Shown here piece after piece: positions 36,172 through 45,208 of a stretch of DNA of 64,000 nt. Origin of the DNA: Sapientia aquatica (GTDB taxonomy: Bacteria; Pseudomonadota; Gammaproteobacteria; Burkholderiales; Burkholderiaceae_D); the NCBI RefSeq assembly GCF_004358105.1, contig NZ_SMYL01000005.1, positions 248,001 through 312,000 of the forward strand. Reading direction: 5' to 3'. The stretch's first letter is position 1; each line of letters opens with the position of its first letter. The notes under the pieces are model-generated. The model searched no databases. It saw nothing but the letters and a program-made list of their open reading frames with translations, and was not told where the DNA came from. Made by a program: the position numbers and the translations under genes.

Positions 36172-37989
36172 ATGATTTCGATGATCTCCGCAACGCCCCA
36201 GAGCGTGATGTTTTGGCTTTTCATGATTGGCATTGCCTATGCGCTGCTGCTATATCGATTTCCTAATTCTTGGTTGACAGTGATCTTGGCGTTGCTGCCG
36301 ATCTTGGACTTTGCTCCGTGGACCGGACAATTCTTTTTCGACGAGTACGACGGTTTATTATGTCTAACAATTGTTACCGTATTACTGCAACGCAGGTCAC
36401 AATTTTGGACGCGAGTACAGACCGGTTGGTCGCGTACTTCACTCTTGTTGGTTTCTGGCCTTGGGTTTTCCGTGCTGGTCTCGGCGCTGCTTGGCGCGTA
36501 TCCATTTCCTGCCATCGACGTTAATTCGTTTAACAATTATCTGAGTCCGTACAACGCCTTGCGGGTTGCCAAAGGCGTAGTTTTTGCCTACTTGTTATTA
36601 CTCCTGTTGGTGCTTGACATGGCCCACGACGCGCACAAAACACTGCGTAGGCTAACGCTGGGCATGACCTTGGGCGTGCTGGGAGCGAGCTTGGGTGTGG
36701 TGTGGGAAAGGCTAAGTTCTACGGGGCTATTCAATTTCGACTCTGGCTACCGCGTCGTGGGATTGTTTTCTGGCATGCATACCGGTGGTGCCTATGTGGA
36801 AGGCTATTTGGTCACCGCTTTGCCGTTTGTAATCTGGTGGGAAATTCAAAGCAAACATTGGCTCAATAAATTGGCCGCGATGGTGATTTTTTTGCTCGGT
36901 TGTTACGCTTTGTTGGTGACCTATGCGCGGGGCGGTTATGTCGCATTTATGTTGTCTTGTTTGGTTTTGTTTTTGGGCTTGTTAGCACGCAATTGGGCTA
37001 GTGTTAAAAAAGCCCATGTTCGCAGCGCCGCCATTGTGGCCTTAATCTCGTTCGCGTGGCTGATTTTTGCTTACCAAGCTACGCCCATGCATAAGCGCTT
37101 TAATCAACTCGGCTACGATAAATCGCTGCGTGTGCAGCATTGGGGAAAAATAATCGGAATCATGGACCAAGGTTGGCCAGTGAAGTTATTTGGCCAAGGC
37201 CTAGGTCGTTTGCCGGCCATGTACGCCACCCGCGCAAAGGGAGAGCAACAATCGGAATATCAGTTTGTGACCGAGCAGGGTAAAAATTATTTTCAGCTAA
37301 CTGGCGGTGACCCGCTGTATTACGAACAGGTTGTGGACTTGCAGCCTAGCCAGACGTATCAGATTGAAGTCGTCGCGCGGAATAAAACCAGTGCGTCGGA
37401 AATGTACCTGTCGATCTGCCGAAAATGGATGTTGTATCCGTCGCAATGCGATTGGTTTCGGATAAATTTAAATCCATCAGCAAGCTGGCAAACCTATGCG
37501 TTTAATGTGAACTTGAATCGGATTAAACCCGCGCCGTGGTACGTGCGGCCAGATATCAAGCTGGCGCTAGAAAATGATCAAGACGGTACTACAGTGGACG
37601 TTGCCTCGGTATCGCTCAAAGGAGCGGATCAGCGCGAATTGGTGCGTAATGGCGACTTTGCCCAGGGCTCGCGCTATTGGTTTTTTTCGACCGACAATCA
37701 TTTGCCGTGGCATTTCAAAAATCTGTTATTGCAGCTGTATTTTGAGCAGGGCGTGTTTGGCTTAGGATTGATGTTAGCCGCGCTAATTTATAGCTTTGCT
37801 ACTTTGATTCGGCGGCGTAATGAAGCGGATTATCCTGCGCCACTTTATGCGGCGGCATTAACTGGATTCCTGTTGATTGGGGTAATCGACAGCCTGTTCG
37901 ATTTTCCCCGTATGAGCATGATTTTTTATTTGCTGTTGATGCTGATTCAATTTCGGCATCCGAGATTGACGGATAAAGCCGTCAATTAA
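36172..37989 (+). CDS. O-antigen polymerase/ligase (Wzy-like) with extra periplasmic domain
   Basis: A 605-residue polytopic membrane protein. It has about ten hydrophobic helices, the 'VTYARGGYVAFML' arginine motif of Wzy_C/WaaL proteins, then 'FGQGLGRLPAMY', and two or three final helices. Between these, about 170 residues form a soluble beta-rich region ('QVVDLQPSQTYQIEVVARN', 'WQTYAFNVNLN', 'LVRNGDFAQGSRYWFFSTDN') resembling a carbohydrate-binding jelly roll. ATG 36172 is preferred over an in-frame TTG at 36043, which lies in the likely -35 box. It probably polymerises the EPS repeat unit. Confidence 0.82.
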   Translation: MISMISATPQSVMFWLFMIGIAYALLLYRFPNSWLTVILALLPILDFAPWTGQFFFDEYDGLLCLTIVTVLLQRRSQFWTRVQTGWSRTSLLLVSGLGFSVLVSALLGAYPFPAIDVNSFNNYLSPYNALRVAKGVVFAYLLLLLLVLDMAHDAHKTLRRLTLGMTLGVLGASLGVVWERLSSTGLFNFDSGYRVVGLFSGMHTGGAYVEGYLVTALPFVIWWEIQSKHWLNKLAAMVIFLLGCYALLVTYARGGYVAFMLSCLVLFLGLLARNWASVKKAHVRSAAIVALISFAWLIFAYQATPMHKRFNQLGYDKSLRVQHWGKIIGIMDQGWPVKLFGQGLGRLPAMYATRAKGEQQSEYQFVTEQGKNYFQLTGGDPLYYEQVVDLQPSQTYQIEVVARNKTSASEMYLSICRKWMLYPSQCDWFRINLNPSASWQTYAFNVNLNRIKPAPWYVRPDIKLALENDQDGTTVDVASVSLKGADQRELVRNGDFAQGSRYWFFSTDNHLPWHFKNLLLQLYFEQGVFGLGLMLAALIYSFATLIRRRNEADYPAPLYAAALTGFLLIGVIDSLFDFPRMSMIFYLLLMLIQFRHPRLTDKAVN

Positions 37990-38006
37990 GCAGGCTTAAA
38001 CCTGCT
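37989..38006. terminator. Short hairpin between convergent genes
   Basis: AGCAGG-cttaaa-CCTGCT overlaps the stop codons of the polymerase gene and manC. No T-run follows on either strand, so termination strength is doubtful. Confidence 0.4.
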
Positions 38007-39420
38007 AAACCCGCTTGTAATCATCGTCAAAGCGCACGATGTCATCTTCACCCAAATAGCTGCCGGATTGCACTTCAATTAAAAATAACGGCAGCTTGCC
38101 AACATTTTCGAGTCGATGTGTTTGGCCGATGGGAATGTAAGTGGATTCGTTTTCGTGCAGTAATTTGATTTGATCGCCGCAAGTGATTTTTGCGGTACCC
38201 GATACGACAATCCAATGTTCGGCGCGGTGATAGTGCATCTGTAACGACAGCTTAGCGCCCGGTTTTACCATGATGCGTTTGACCTGAAAGCGCTCGCCCG
38301 AATCGATGCCTTCGTAATAGCCCCAAGGCCGATAAACCCGCGGATGCACCAGATGCTCGGAGCGTTTGGCTTTCTTCAAATAATCCACGGTGTGTTTCAC
38401 TTCTTGCGCCTGATCTTTATGCATCACCAGCACCGCGTCCGAGGTTTCTACTACCACCAAATCGCTCACACCGATGACCGCCACCATGCGCGATTCAGCG
38501 CGAATATAGGAGTTGCTAGTTTGGTCGGCGTACACGTCGCCACGGAGCGAATTACCTTTGCTGTCAAAGGCACTAGACTGCGCCAAGGATGACCACGAGC
38601 CGATATCGCTCCAACCCATATTGACCGTCACCATTGCTGCGGAGCGGGTGTGTTCCATGACGGCGTAATCGATGGATTCGGACGGGCAGGCGTTAAAGGA
38701 TTTTTCATCCAAGCGGCAAAAATCGAGATCGCGTGTGCTGTTAAGCCACGCTTGTTGTGAGGCTTGGTAGATTTCGGGGCGCAAGGCTTTTAGCTCGCTA
38801 AGATAGACCGACGCCTTAAACACAAACATGCCGCTATTCCAGAAAAAATTGCCCGATTCGAGAAACGATTTAGCCGTTTCTAAATTGGGCTTTTCGACAA
38901 AACGCGCAACGCCAAAAGCGGCGTGGTCAACATTCAATGCCGCGCCACGTTCGATATAACCAAAACCAGTCGCTGGTTCATGCGGTTCAATTCCAAACGT
39001 GACCAGCATGTCTTGCTGCGCTAATTTTTCTGCTGCTTGAATCGCTTTATGGAACGCGGGCACATCACTGATGAGGTGATCGGCAGGTAAAACTAAGAGC
39101 ACCGCTTCGGCGTCTTTTTCTTGCGCGGCAAAGGCGGCGATGGCCACCGCTGGTGCGGTGTTTCGGCCGACTGGTTCGAGGATCTCAATTAATGGCGGCT
39201 TATTGATTTCCAGTAATTGCTCTGCCACTAAAAATCGATGACCGTTATTGCAAACAACGATAGGCTGGGCAATATCCGGTAGGCCGTTTAGGCGTAGCAG
39301 CGATTCCTGAAAAAGTGTGTTTTCGGAAGTTAGCTTGAGAAATTGTTTAGGTAGTGCTTCGCGCGACAAAGGCCACAACCGCGTACCTGAACCGCCTGAC
39401 AGAATAACCGGATAGATCAT
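38005..39420 (-). CDS. manC: Mannose-1-phosphate guanylyltransferase/mannose-6-phosphate isomerase
   Basis: A 471-residue bifunctional enzyme giving GDP-mannose. N-terminal nucleotidyltransferase: 'PVILSGGSGTRLWPLSRE' (GTP signature), 'PKQFLKL', 'VLPADHLISD', 'FVEKPN'. C-terminal cupin isomerase: 'RPWGYYEGID', 'VKPGAKLSLQMHYHRAEHWIVVSG', 'STYIPIGQTHRLENVG'. Monocistronic by position: it is convergent with the polymerase gene. It supplies GDP-mannose (or a derivative) for the EPS. A phosphomannomutase gene is not in the window. Confidence 0.95.
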   Translation of the reverse strand: MIYPVILSGGSGTRLWPLSREALPKQFLKLTSENTLFQESLLRLNGLPDIAQPIVVCNNGHRFLVAEQLLEINKPPLIEILEPVGRNTAPAVAIAAFAAQEKDAEAVLLVLPADHLISDVPAFHKAIQAAEKLAQQDMLVTFGIEPHEPATGFGYIERGAALNVDHAAFGVARFVEKPNLETAKSFLESGNFFWNSGMFVFKASVYLSELKALRPEIYQASQQAWLNSTRDLDFCRLDEKSFNACPSESIDYAVMEHTRSAAMVTVNMGWSDIGSWSSLAQSSAFDSKGNSLRGDVYADQTSNSYIRAESRMVAVIGVSDLVVVETSDAVLVMHKDQAQEVKHTVDYLKKAKRSEHLVHPRVYRPWGYYEGIDSGERFQVKRIMVKPGAKLSLQMHYHRAEHWIVVSGTAKITCGDQIKLLHENESTYIPIGQTHRLENVGKLPLFLIEVQSGSYLGEDDIVRFDDDYKRV

Positions 39421-39752
39421 AAATAGTCTTTAAAGTGAAAGTAAAAATGGTTGGCTCAGCGAAGCGCGTTCAGTTAAAGCATTGTTAGAAACGATACGCA
39501 TACCAGCGGTAACGTGACTTAATTGTGTCTGAAAAGCAAATATTTTGTTATTTTTGCATAAACCGCGCAAAAGTCCCACAGATTTGATTATTGAGGGTGT
39601 TGTACCAAAGTCGCTAGCGCTAAATCGGCTACACGTTTTGGTTGGCACAGGGCCGAGGGAATTTCAATAGGGAGATGAGCAAGGGGACGATCGCTGCCAG
39701 TGTGATTTGGCGCTATTGGGCTGGCTGCGCGCCTTGTCAGGACTGAGGAGGG

Positions 39753-39791
39753 AAAAAATAAGGGCATCCGCACAGTGAAGTGGATGCCCTT
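39753..39791 (-). terminator. Rho-independent terminator of pilin gene
   Basis: Stem 39760-39769 with 39782-39791 (10 bp, 12-base loop); on the minus strand it is followed by a T-rich run (39753-39759). It lies 67 bases downstream of the pilin stop. The remainder of the 437-bp gap 39421-39857 shows no gene. Confidence 0.85.
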
Positions 39792-39857
39792 TTATACTTT
39801 GCCAAGTCGGGAGTGCGGGGAATGATGAATTATTACCCGTCTAACGAATAGCGCTCC

Positions 39858-40517
39858 TTACAAAACGCGGCACAAAGTCCAGAATGTACCTAAGTTTTCG
39901 TTGAAAGCGGTTGCCGGAGCTGCACCGCCAGTTGGTTCTAGTGGATTGGCAACCGCCGATGCACCGCGCACGCTGCCTATGTTAGAGCCAATATTGGTCG
40001 CTGGTAATGGACCGTCTAAAATCACATCCACACCTTCGGCTTGCACACCGGTTAAGCCAGATAAGCAAACCGATATTCCCGGAATACCGGTGTACGGAGT
40101 CAGTGCGACACCAATTAATCCGCCCGTGGCAGATGGTGGGTTAGTGACTGAGGTGGACGCGCCAGTAAAAAAGCCAGCGGCTCTTAACACTTGCCAAAAT
40201 GCGGGTTGACTTCCCGCTGGTGCGAAAGTAGTTGCGGGTGTTAACACTAACGGGCTAACGCCGTTGGCATTGGTTGTCCAGCCGCGTGCCGTGGCAACTG
40301 CAACGGTTTCCGTGCCAGGCGTTGCCTGATAACGATCAATGTAGCCGTTATAGGCCGACGACACCGCATTCATATTGTTGACCAAACCCTTGATACGGCT
40401 GTTGGTAATTAATGATTGGCCTTTTAAGACGCCCGCTAGCAGCACGCCGATGATGACGAGCACGATGGCGATCTCAACCAAGGTGAAGCCGGATTGAGTG
40501 GATTTGCTGTATTTCAT
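39858..40517 (-). CDS. Type IV pilin-like protein (major pilin candidate)
   Basis: A 219-residue prepilin. The leader 'MKYSKSTQSG' precedes the cleavage/N-methylation motif 'G-FTLVEIAIVLVIIG', with glutamate at +5, followed by the pilin helix. The body has two cysteines, in 'ISVCLSG' and in 'FWTLCRVL' at the C-terminal end, probably a disulfide. AGGAG lies 5 bases before the ATG. A 288-bp gap upstream (40518-40805), in which no gene was seen, and a terminator downstream suggest its own strong transcript, as expected for a major subunit. It is last in the pilus cluster. Confidence 0.88.
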   Translation of the reverse strand: MKYSKSTQSGFTLVEIAIVLVIIGVLLAGVLKGQSLITNSRIKGLVNNMNAVSSAYNGYIDRYQATPGTETVAVATARGWTTNANGVSPLVLTPATTFAPAGSQPAFWQVLRAAGFFTGASTSVTNPPSATGGLIGVALTPYTGIPGISVCLSGLTGVQAEGVDVILDGPLPATNIGSNIGSVRGASAVANPLEPTGGAAPATAFNENLGTFWTLCRVL

Positions 40518-40805
40518 GGATGCTCCTAGTTAAATTAATGATGATGCAATGGCAATCGGGTCAAAAAGGGCGATCTGCGTTTACCGTTTTTCAAAAGGCA
40601 AATTGTTTCGCTCCTGCAATGTTTCACTTTAATAGCTATTTCACGTTATTCAAGGTCGTTTTTATCATTTCGTCGGTGCACGCTGGATGATCGAAGGATA
40701 AGCCGTCACCTAGTTACCCGTAACTTGTTAAATTAACGGCACGATTTCGTCATTCATTAATGCGATTGGGCATTGTTTTTGTTGTTGGCCTTCAGTACGC
40801 TTGAT

Positions 40806-41519
40806 TTATCGTTCTGCGGCGAGCTTGGCTTTTATGCCATCCATACGTTCTTGCAGAAAGTTAAGTTCATGTGAATCTATCGGTTCAGTGCCGTGAATGA
40901 GCGCGTCTAGCTGATCGATGGCTTGCTGGTATAGCCCCATGTCTTCCAGCATAAAAATATCCATTTGCTTAGCCCAACTGGGGACTTCAGGTGCGGTGGC
41001 GTATTGCTGAAGTGCTTGCGCGTAAATATGCGCTTGATATAAGTCATTGAGCTGGTGGCGCGTCATTAATGTGGCAAAGGCGAGCGATTCCCAGCGTCGA
41101 TTAGGGTCGAGTAAAAATTGTTGGTACACAAAGTCAAACATGCTGCGGCGCTTGGCTGGATCGCCCACGCTGCCATAAATCCGGCTGGCTAAAAATAGCG
41201 GGTATTGTGTTTTTGAGTCCAGTTGCAGCGTGCGCTCCAGCCACGTTTGCATGCGTGGATAATCGAGCTTGCGAAAGGCCGCCACCACGCCGGGTTGATC
41301 ATCAAAGCTTTGCAAATACAGCAGTAGCGCTTTGGTAAAACCGATCGGTTCACCAAAGCTGGCAACTTGCAGCATCGCCAAGGAAGGTGGTGGAGGTAAA
41401 TTCTCGACCTCTGCGGCAGAGCGCGGTAGCAAGACCGTCCAAACGAGTTGAGCCGCCAAACCGATGCCGAGCAAAAGCAGCGCAAATTGTGGGACAACCG
41501 AAAACGGACGGGCGCGCAT
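40806..41519 (-). CDS. Membrane-anchored helical repeat protein, unknown
   Basis: A 237-residue protein with one N-terminal membrane helix ('FALLLLGIGLAAQLVWTVLL') and a periplasmic helical body, TPR-like in appearance ('RRWESLAFATLMTRHQLNDL', 'DMGLYQQAIDQLDALIHG'). I do not recognise a named family. It lies 2 bases downstream of the ABC permease gene and should be cotranscribed. It may couple the transporter with pilus assembly; function unknown. Confidence 0.7.
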   Translation of the reverse strand: MRARPFSVVPQFALLLLGIGLAAQLVWTVLLPRSAAEVENLPPPPSLAMLQVASFGEPIGFTKALLLYLQSFDDQPGVVAAFRKLDYPRMQTWLERTLQLDSKTQYPLFLASRIYGSVGDPAKRRSMFDFVYQQFLLDPNRRWESLAFATLMTRHQLNDLYQAHIYAQALQQYATAPEVPSWAKQMDIFMLEDMGLYQQAIDQLDALIHGTEPIDSHELNFLQERMDGIKAKLAAER

Positions 41520-41521
41520 AA

Positions 41522-42307
41522 TTAAATATTTTTACGATAAAAATCAACTAAGGCCGCGCCTGACAGCAGCGTTAAGTAAATCACGCTTTGTCCAACGATA
41601 GGCCACAAGGTCTGCCAACTGCCGCTGGAATATACCAGCCAATCGGTGCGGGTAAAGTTATCCAAATGCGGCAAAACGGCCGACAGACATTCCACCATAA
41701 AATGAATAATCTGCTGCGACACGCTTTGCGGTTGGTCTAGTTTATTGAGGTGCGCGGACTGCGTGCCGATAAATTGCAGCGTCGTGATTGAACGCGTTAA
41801 TAGATAAAAAGCCGCGCTAGCGCTTAATGCTTGCATAACTTGGTTAAAACTGAGCACGCACAACATGCTAAAGGCGATCACTATCCAACATTCGAGGATT
41901 AGCGACACACTCCATAAAACACTTTGCAATGTGGGTGCTAGCAGCGCTGTAATTAAACCGAATGTGGCGGCAAGCAACGACGCCAATCCAAAAAATCCCG
42001 CCATTTTTCCAAACAAATAAGCTGATCTGGATAGCGGCAGTGCTAAGGCGAGTTCGAGTCCTTTGTCGTTGATTTCACGCACCATGCTGGTAACGACGAA
42101 GGTGCTGAGCAACAGCACAGACGCTACGCGCAGAAACGACGCCAAAACCACTAATTGGATTTCGCGCTTTTCGGTCAAGGCTAATTCTTCCAGAAAGCCG
42201 CTAAATCCTACCCCCGCTAAGGCGACCAACAGCAATAACCAAACCAGCCGATTGCGCAGGGCTTCGAGCAAGGTGTAATGAGCGATGGTGCGGATTTGAG
42301 GAAACAT
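41522..42307 (-). CDS. ABC-2 type transporter permease
   Basis: A 261-residue membrane protein with six hydrophobic helices. It opens 'IRTIAHYTLLEALRNRLVWL' and includes 'EINDKGLELALALPLSRSAYLFGK', the coupling-helix region of ABC-2 permeases. No ATPase gene is adjacent; the likely partner is the ABC ATPase at 55045-55767 at the other end of the pilus cluster. The substrate is unknown. Confidence 0.82.
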   Translation of the reverse strand: MFPQIRTIAHYTLLEALRNRLVWLLLLVALAGVGFSGFLEELALTEKREIQLVVLASFLRVASVLLLSTFVVTSMVREINDKGLELALALPLSRSAYLFGKMAGFFGLASLLAATFGLITALLAPTLQSVLWSVSLILECWIVIAFSMLCVLSFNQVMQALSASAAFYLLTRSITTLQFIGTQSAHLNKLDQPQSVSQQIIHFMVECLSAVLPHLDNFTRTDWLVYSSGSWQTLWPIVGQSVIYLTLLSGAALVDFYRKNI

Positions 42308-42339
42308 AAGTGCTATCTTTAGTTGTTCGAGTTGAGAAT

Positions 42340-43008
42340 TTAGAGCGCGATGGCGTACACCGGCAATGTGTTCGATCCGGTACAGGCCGCGCTACCTAAG
42401 CCAGCGCCGGTGGTCAAGCTGCCATCGTCCATTTTGCTATCGACCTCGTTGGCGACATCGCAGGGCAAGTTAAAGAAAATAATCGCGTGCTGCGCGCCAG
42501 GATTGAGTGCGGTAAAACCCGGAACTAAACCGTTCGCAATGGCGTTAGTGACGATGTGAACCGGTCCATAATTGGTGTTGAGATAGTTGGTTGGTGTGCT
42601 AGCGTTAATGGTGCCGATTAGCCCAGCATTAAATAATTGCCACGGTGCTTGGGCCACTTCGGAACCAGCGACGGCTTGGCCTGCGCCATTCACGGTTCCT
42701 TCGATTAAACCATTGCCCGGCGTGCCGCCCGTGCCAGCGATTAACGCCGGTGTGGCAGTAATGTAGTTGGCCGGCGCGGGCAAATCTCCCGGAAGATAAC
42801 TGTACCGCTGTTTGAAATATGTGGTGGCGGTGCGTAAATCGTTAATGATGGTTACCACGTTTTTGGCTTTGGCGCTGCTAATGACTGCCTGGCTTTTTAA
42901 CAGCGCAAACAGAATTGTGCCGATGATGACCAGCACGATGGAAATCTCAACCAAGGTAAAACCGTGTTGAGCGCCTTGGTTGTTTGAAGTTGTAAAAATA
43001 TTTTTCAT
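42340..43008 (-). CDS. Prepilin-like protein
   Basis: A 222-residue pseudopilin from ATG 43008, which overlaps the upstream stop (ATGA). The leader 'MKNIFTTSNNQGAQHG' precedes 'FTLVEISIVLVIIG' with Glu at +5. A longer frame starting at 43119 lies inside the previous gene and is less likely. The body has 'YSYLPGDLPAPANYI' and two cysteines ('LPCDV', 'SAACTG'), possibly a disulfide. It would be a minor subunit of the MSHA-like fibre. Confidence 0.85.
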   Translation of the reverse strand: MKNIFTTSNNQGAQHGFTLVEISIVLVIIGTILFALLKSQAVISSAKAKNVVTIINDLRTATTYFKQRYSYLPGDLPAPANYITATPALIAGTGGTPGNGLIEGTVNGAGQAVAGSEVAQAPWQLFNAGLIGTINASTPTNYLNTNYGPVHIVTNAIANGLVPGFTALNPGAQHAIIFFNLPCDVANEVDSKMDDGSLTTGAGLGSAACTGSNTLPVYAIAL

Positions 43009-44015
43009 AAACAAGCCGGAGTTGGATTGCCAATCGGTATTGGAGTCGCTGCTGTTACCGTGCAAATTGGGGTAGCTGCGCTCGCGCATGTGGCATAAGG
43101 TTTGCCGGCAGCGGTGCACGATGACGCATTCGCTGCGTTAGCGGGTGTGCCAACTCCAGTGCAATACGGATAGGGCGCGCCAGCTCCCGTGCAGGCATTG
43201 GCTGGGCAGTACATTTTGCATACCGTAATCGTTTGCTCGGTGATGAGCGGTTGTAGTAAATCTTGGGGAAGCAAATACACGACGCGGTCATCAAACGGCC
43301 CACCCAAAGCACCAACTCGATCGGTATAAGGGCGGACAATAAATCGATTGGTGGTGGCAGTCGCATTAACAATTTCATCGGCATTGGGAGACGGTGAATT
43401 TAATGTGCCCTGTACCGTTTTTGTGCCGTAGCCGTTTTTTCCACCCGACAGAATAACGGCGACTGCATTAGTGGTGATAGTCGTTAGTGCTGTAACGCCA
43501 TCGCCTTGCTGAATCGTGATGGCAGGCACTGGACTGGTTAATTGCACGATGTCGAAAACAGCCGGAGGCGCAACTTTAGCCGTCCAGTTCCGCATTCCGA
43601 CTGGCGGGGCGACACCATTAGCGACTTTGTAGGTAAAAAAATTGCCCCAGCCATCTTGCACCGCATCGCGTGGCAAACCGAGGGTCGCGTAAGGCACGAT
43701 GCCATACGATGCCGCAGCAGTTGCTGTGCAAGGGCTTACCTGCGTGCCATTAAGCACTGCTTTGGTATCAGGGCAAGGCAGCACCCCGTTCGTGCGCAAA
43801 TACGCAATCAAGGCTATCTTGATCTGCGCTTGTTTTGAAGCGGTCTCCGCATAAGCGCTGTTGTTGAGCGACGCGGTAGTCATACGCAATCCCATCGTTA
43901 AAACGATGCCCATTAAAACCACCACAATCGCCATTTCGGCCAAAGTGAAGCCGCGCTGCTGCAGCGCTGCAATCTGAGTAATAGGTGCAAAGTGTTTGCC
44001 AGTGCGATTCGTCAT
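43005..44015 (-). CDS. Pseudopilin with cysteine-rich C-terminal repeats
   Basis: A 336-residue protein from ATG 44015 (TTG 44030 possible). The leader ends 'QQRG' before 'FTLAEMAIVVVLMG' (Glu +5). The body is large for a pseudopilin and has 'LPRDAVQDGWGNFFTYKV'. The last ~65 residues carry eight cysteines arranged as degenerate units: 'CTGAGAPYPYC', 'CTAAGKPYATC' and a third partial unit. This looks like a disulfide-rich tip or adhesive segment. ATGA overlap with the next pseudopilin shows coupling. Function inferred from class only. Confidence 0.82.
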   Translation of the reverse strand: MTNRTGKHFAPITQIAALQQRGFTLAEMAIVVVLMGIVLTMGLRMTTASLNNSAYAETASKQAQIKIALIAYLRTNGVLPCPDTKAVLNGTQVSPCTATAAASYGIVPYATLGLPRDAVQDGWGNFFTYKVANGVAPPVGMRNWTAKVAPPAVFDIVQLTSPVPAITIQQGDGVTALTTITTNAVAVILSGGKNGYGTKTVQGTLNSPSPNADEIVNATATTNRFIVRPYTDRVGALGGPFDDRVVYLLPQDLLQPLITEQTITVCKMYCPANACTGAGAPYPYCTGVGTPANAANASSCTAAGKPYATCASAATPICTVTAATPIPIGNPTPACL

Positions 44016-44054
44016 GATCGGTTCAACCAAGGTGAGTAATATTATTTCTAGGTG

Positions 44055-44522
44055 CTATCGTTGGGCGCTATCGTTAGGTGATGATTCATATACTTTGCGC
44101 ACCGCTCCAGTTTGCATATCGACCGTGTCACCGACTTTGAGCCGCACGCGCTTGCCCGAATCCGTCTTAATCACGATGGCAGGGTCGTGGCCGGGTTGCT
44201 GCAGTACCGACATCGTTGCGTTGTGTTGCCCCTCGGGTTGGGCGACTGAGTTAATCCACGTTGTGGTTTTTCCACTGCTGCGCGTGACAATGCCGTCAAC
44301 GGTCGCAGAAAGTGGCTTATCGCTTTGTGGGCCTGAATTGTTTTCGTCCACTTTGTAGCCTAATTTGCGGGCTTGGTTTAATTTGGCGCGTTGCTCGGGA
44401 CTAGTGAACAATCGACCAGATAAAACGTCTTGCGCTGGTGCGCCTGCACTAATGCACAACAGTGTACCTAACGCGATTGTGCTGCTTAGGTGCGGGCGCC
44501 ACAGGCCGCGTAAGGGGCTCAT
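44055..44522 (-). CDS. MshK-like pilus biogenesis protein
   Basis: A 155-residue exported protein. It has a signal peptide ending 'GAPAQD', then 'PEQRAKLNQARKLGY', 'VDGIVTRSSGKTTTWINS' and 'RLKVGDTVDMQTGAV', the short C-terminal fold seen in MshK/GspB-like periplasmic proteins. It overlaps the PilO-like gene by 4 bases. It probably links the inner membrane complex to the secretin. Assignment rests on order and pattern, not on a strong motif. Confidence 0.6.
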   Translation of the reverse strand: MSPLRGLWRPHLSSTIALGTLLCISAGAPAQDVLSGRLFTSPEQRAKLNQARKLGYKVDENNSGPQSDKPLSATVDGIVTRSSGKTTTWINSVAQPEGQHNATMSVLQQPGHDPAIVIKTDSGKRVRLKVGDTVDMQTGAVRKVYESSPNDSAQR

Positions 44523-45208
44523 TGTTGGACTCCTGTTGTCGGGGTTGAATCGGCGGCCACGGCTTTGGGATTAAGCGTAATCCAGTACAGCGTGCAATCG
44601 GCAGATAACAACGGAACGAGTTTTTCGGATTGTGCGTTTGGCAGGCGAGTAATTTTGCAACGCTGAACATCGTTGAATTCGTTGGCGCTGAGCTGCTCAA
44701 TGAATTGCAATAAATCCGCTTCGTGCAGCAAGTCCATTTTGATCAACATATTGCTGCCATGTAGTTCTAATCCAGCCATGTCAACCGAAGGATTGACCAG
44801 AAAACTAGCTTGTTCGTCGATGTTGTAACTGATTGGTTGCAGGGCGGCGCTTTTTTGAATTGCTTGGATTTTTTCTACCCAATGAAGTCGTTGTTCTGTG
44901 CCGATAAATCCTTGTTGCGTCAAGCGCAGGTAATGCGGTTGGAAATGCTCGATCTCATTGAATTCGCTGTCGACCTTTTGAAATTTATCGCGTGAAGTAT
45001 TTTTTTGCACCTGCGCGGACTTGACTTGGTCAAGCTCTTTATCCAACAACAGCTGGCTGCTGCTAGCCATCGTGATGGCCACTAAAATGCAAAAAATAAA
45101 CGTAATACTGGCGTTGCGAATCACAGGGAAATCGTCGTACCAAAAGGTACGGCTAGCCTTGATTCCGTTGGCTTTGCTGTTATCCTTGTTTTGATTAGCG
45201 GTTGCCAT
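44519..45208 (-). CDS. PilO/MshJ-like inner membrane protein
   Basis: A 229-residue protein with one membrane helix (about residues 30-50, 'ASITFIFCILVAITMASS') and then a coiled coil and alpha/beta domain typical of PilO/GspM-type proteins. Position between the PilM/N-like and MshK-like genes supports MshJ. It is immediately adjacent to the upstream gene stop. Forms the periplasmic ring of the alignment complex by analogy. Confidence 0.65.
   Translation of the reverse strand: MATANQNKDNSKANGIKASRTFWYDDFPVIRNASITFIFCILVAITMASSSQLLLDKELDQVKSAQVQKNTSRDKFQKVDSEFNEIEHFQPHYLRLTQQGFIGTEQRLHWVEKIQAIQKSAALQPISYNIDEQASFLVNPSVDMAGLELHGSNMLIKMDLLHEADLLQFIEQLSANEFNDVQRCKITRLPNAQSEKLVPLLSADCTLYWITLNPKAVAADSTPTTGVQQ

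Noticed and set aside
43009-43119. N-terminal extension of the pseudopilin
   Set aside because: It lies in another gene and would place a pilin leader 50 residues into the protein.
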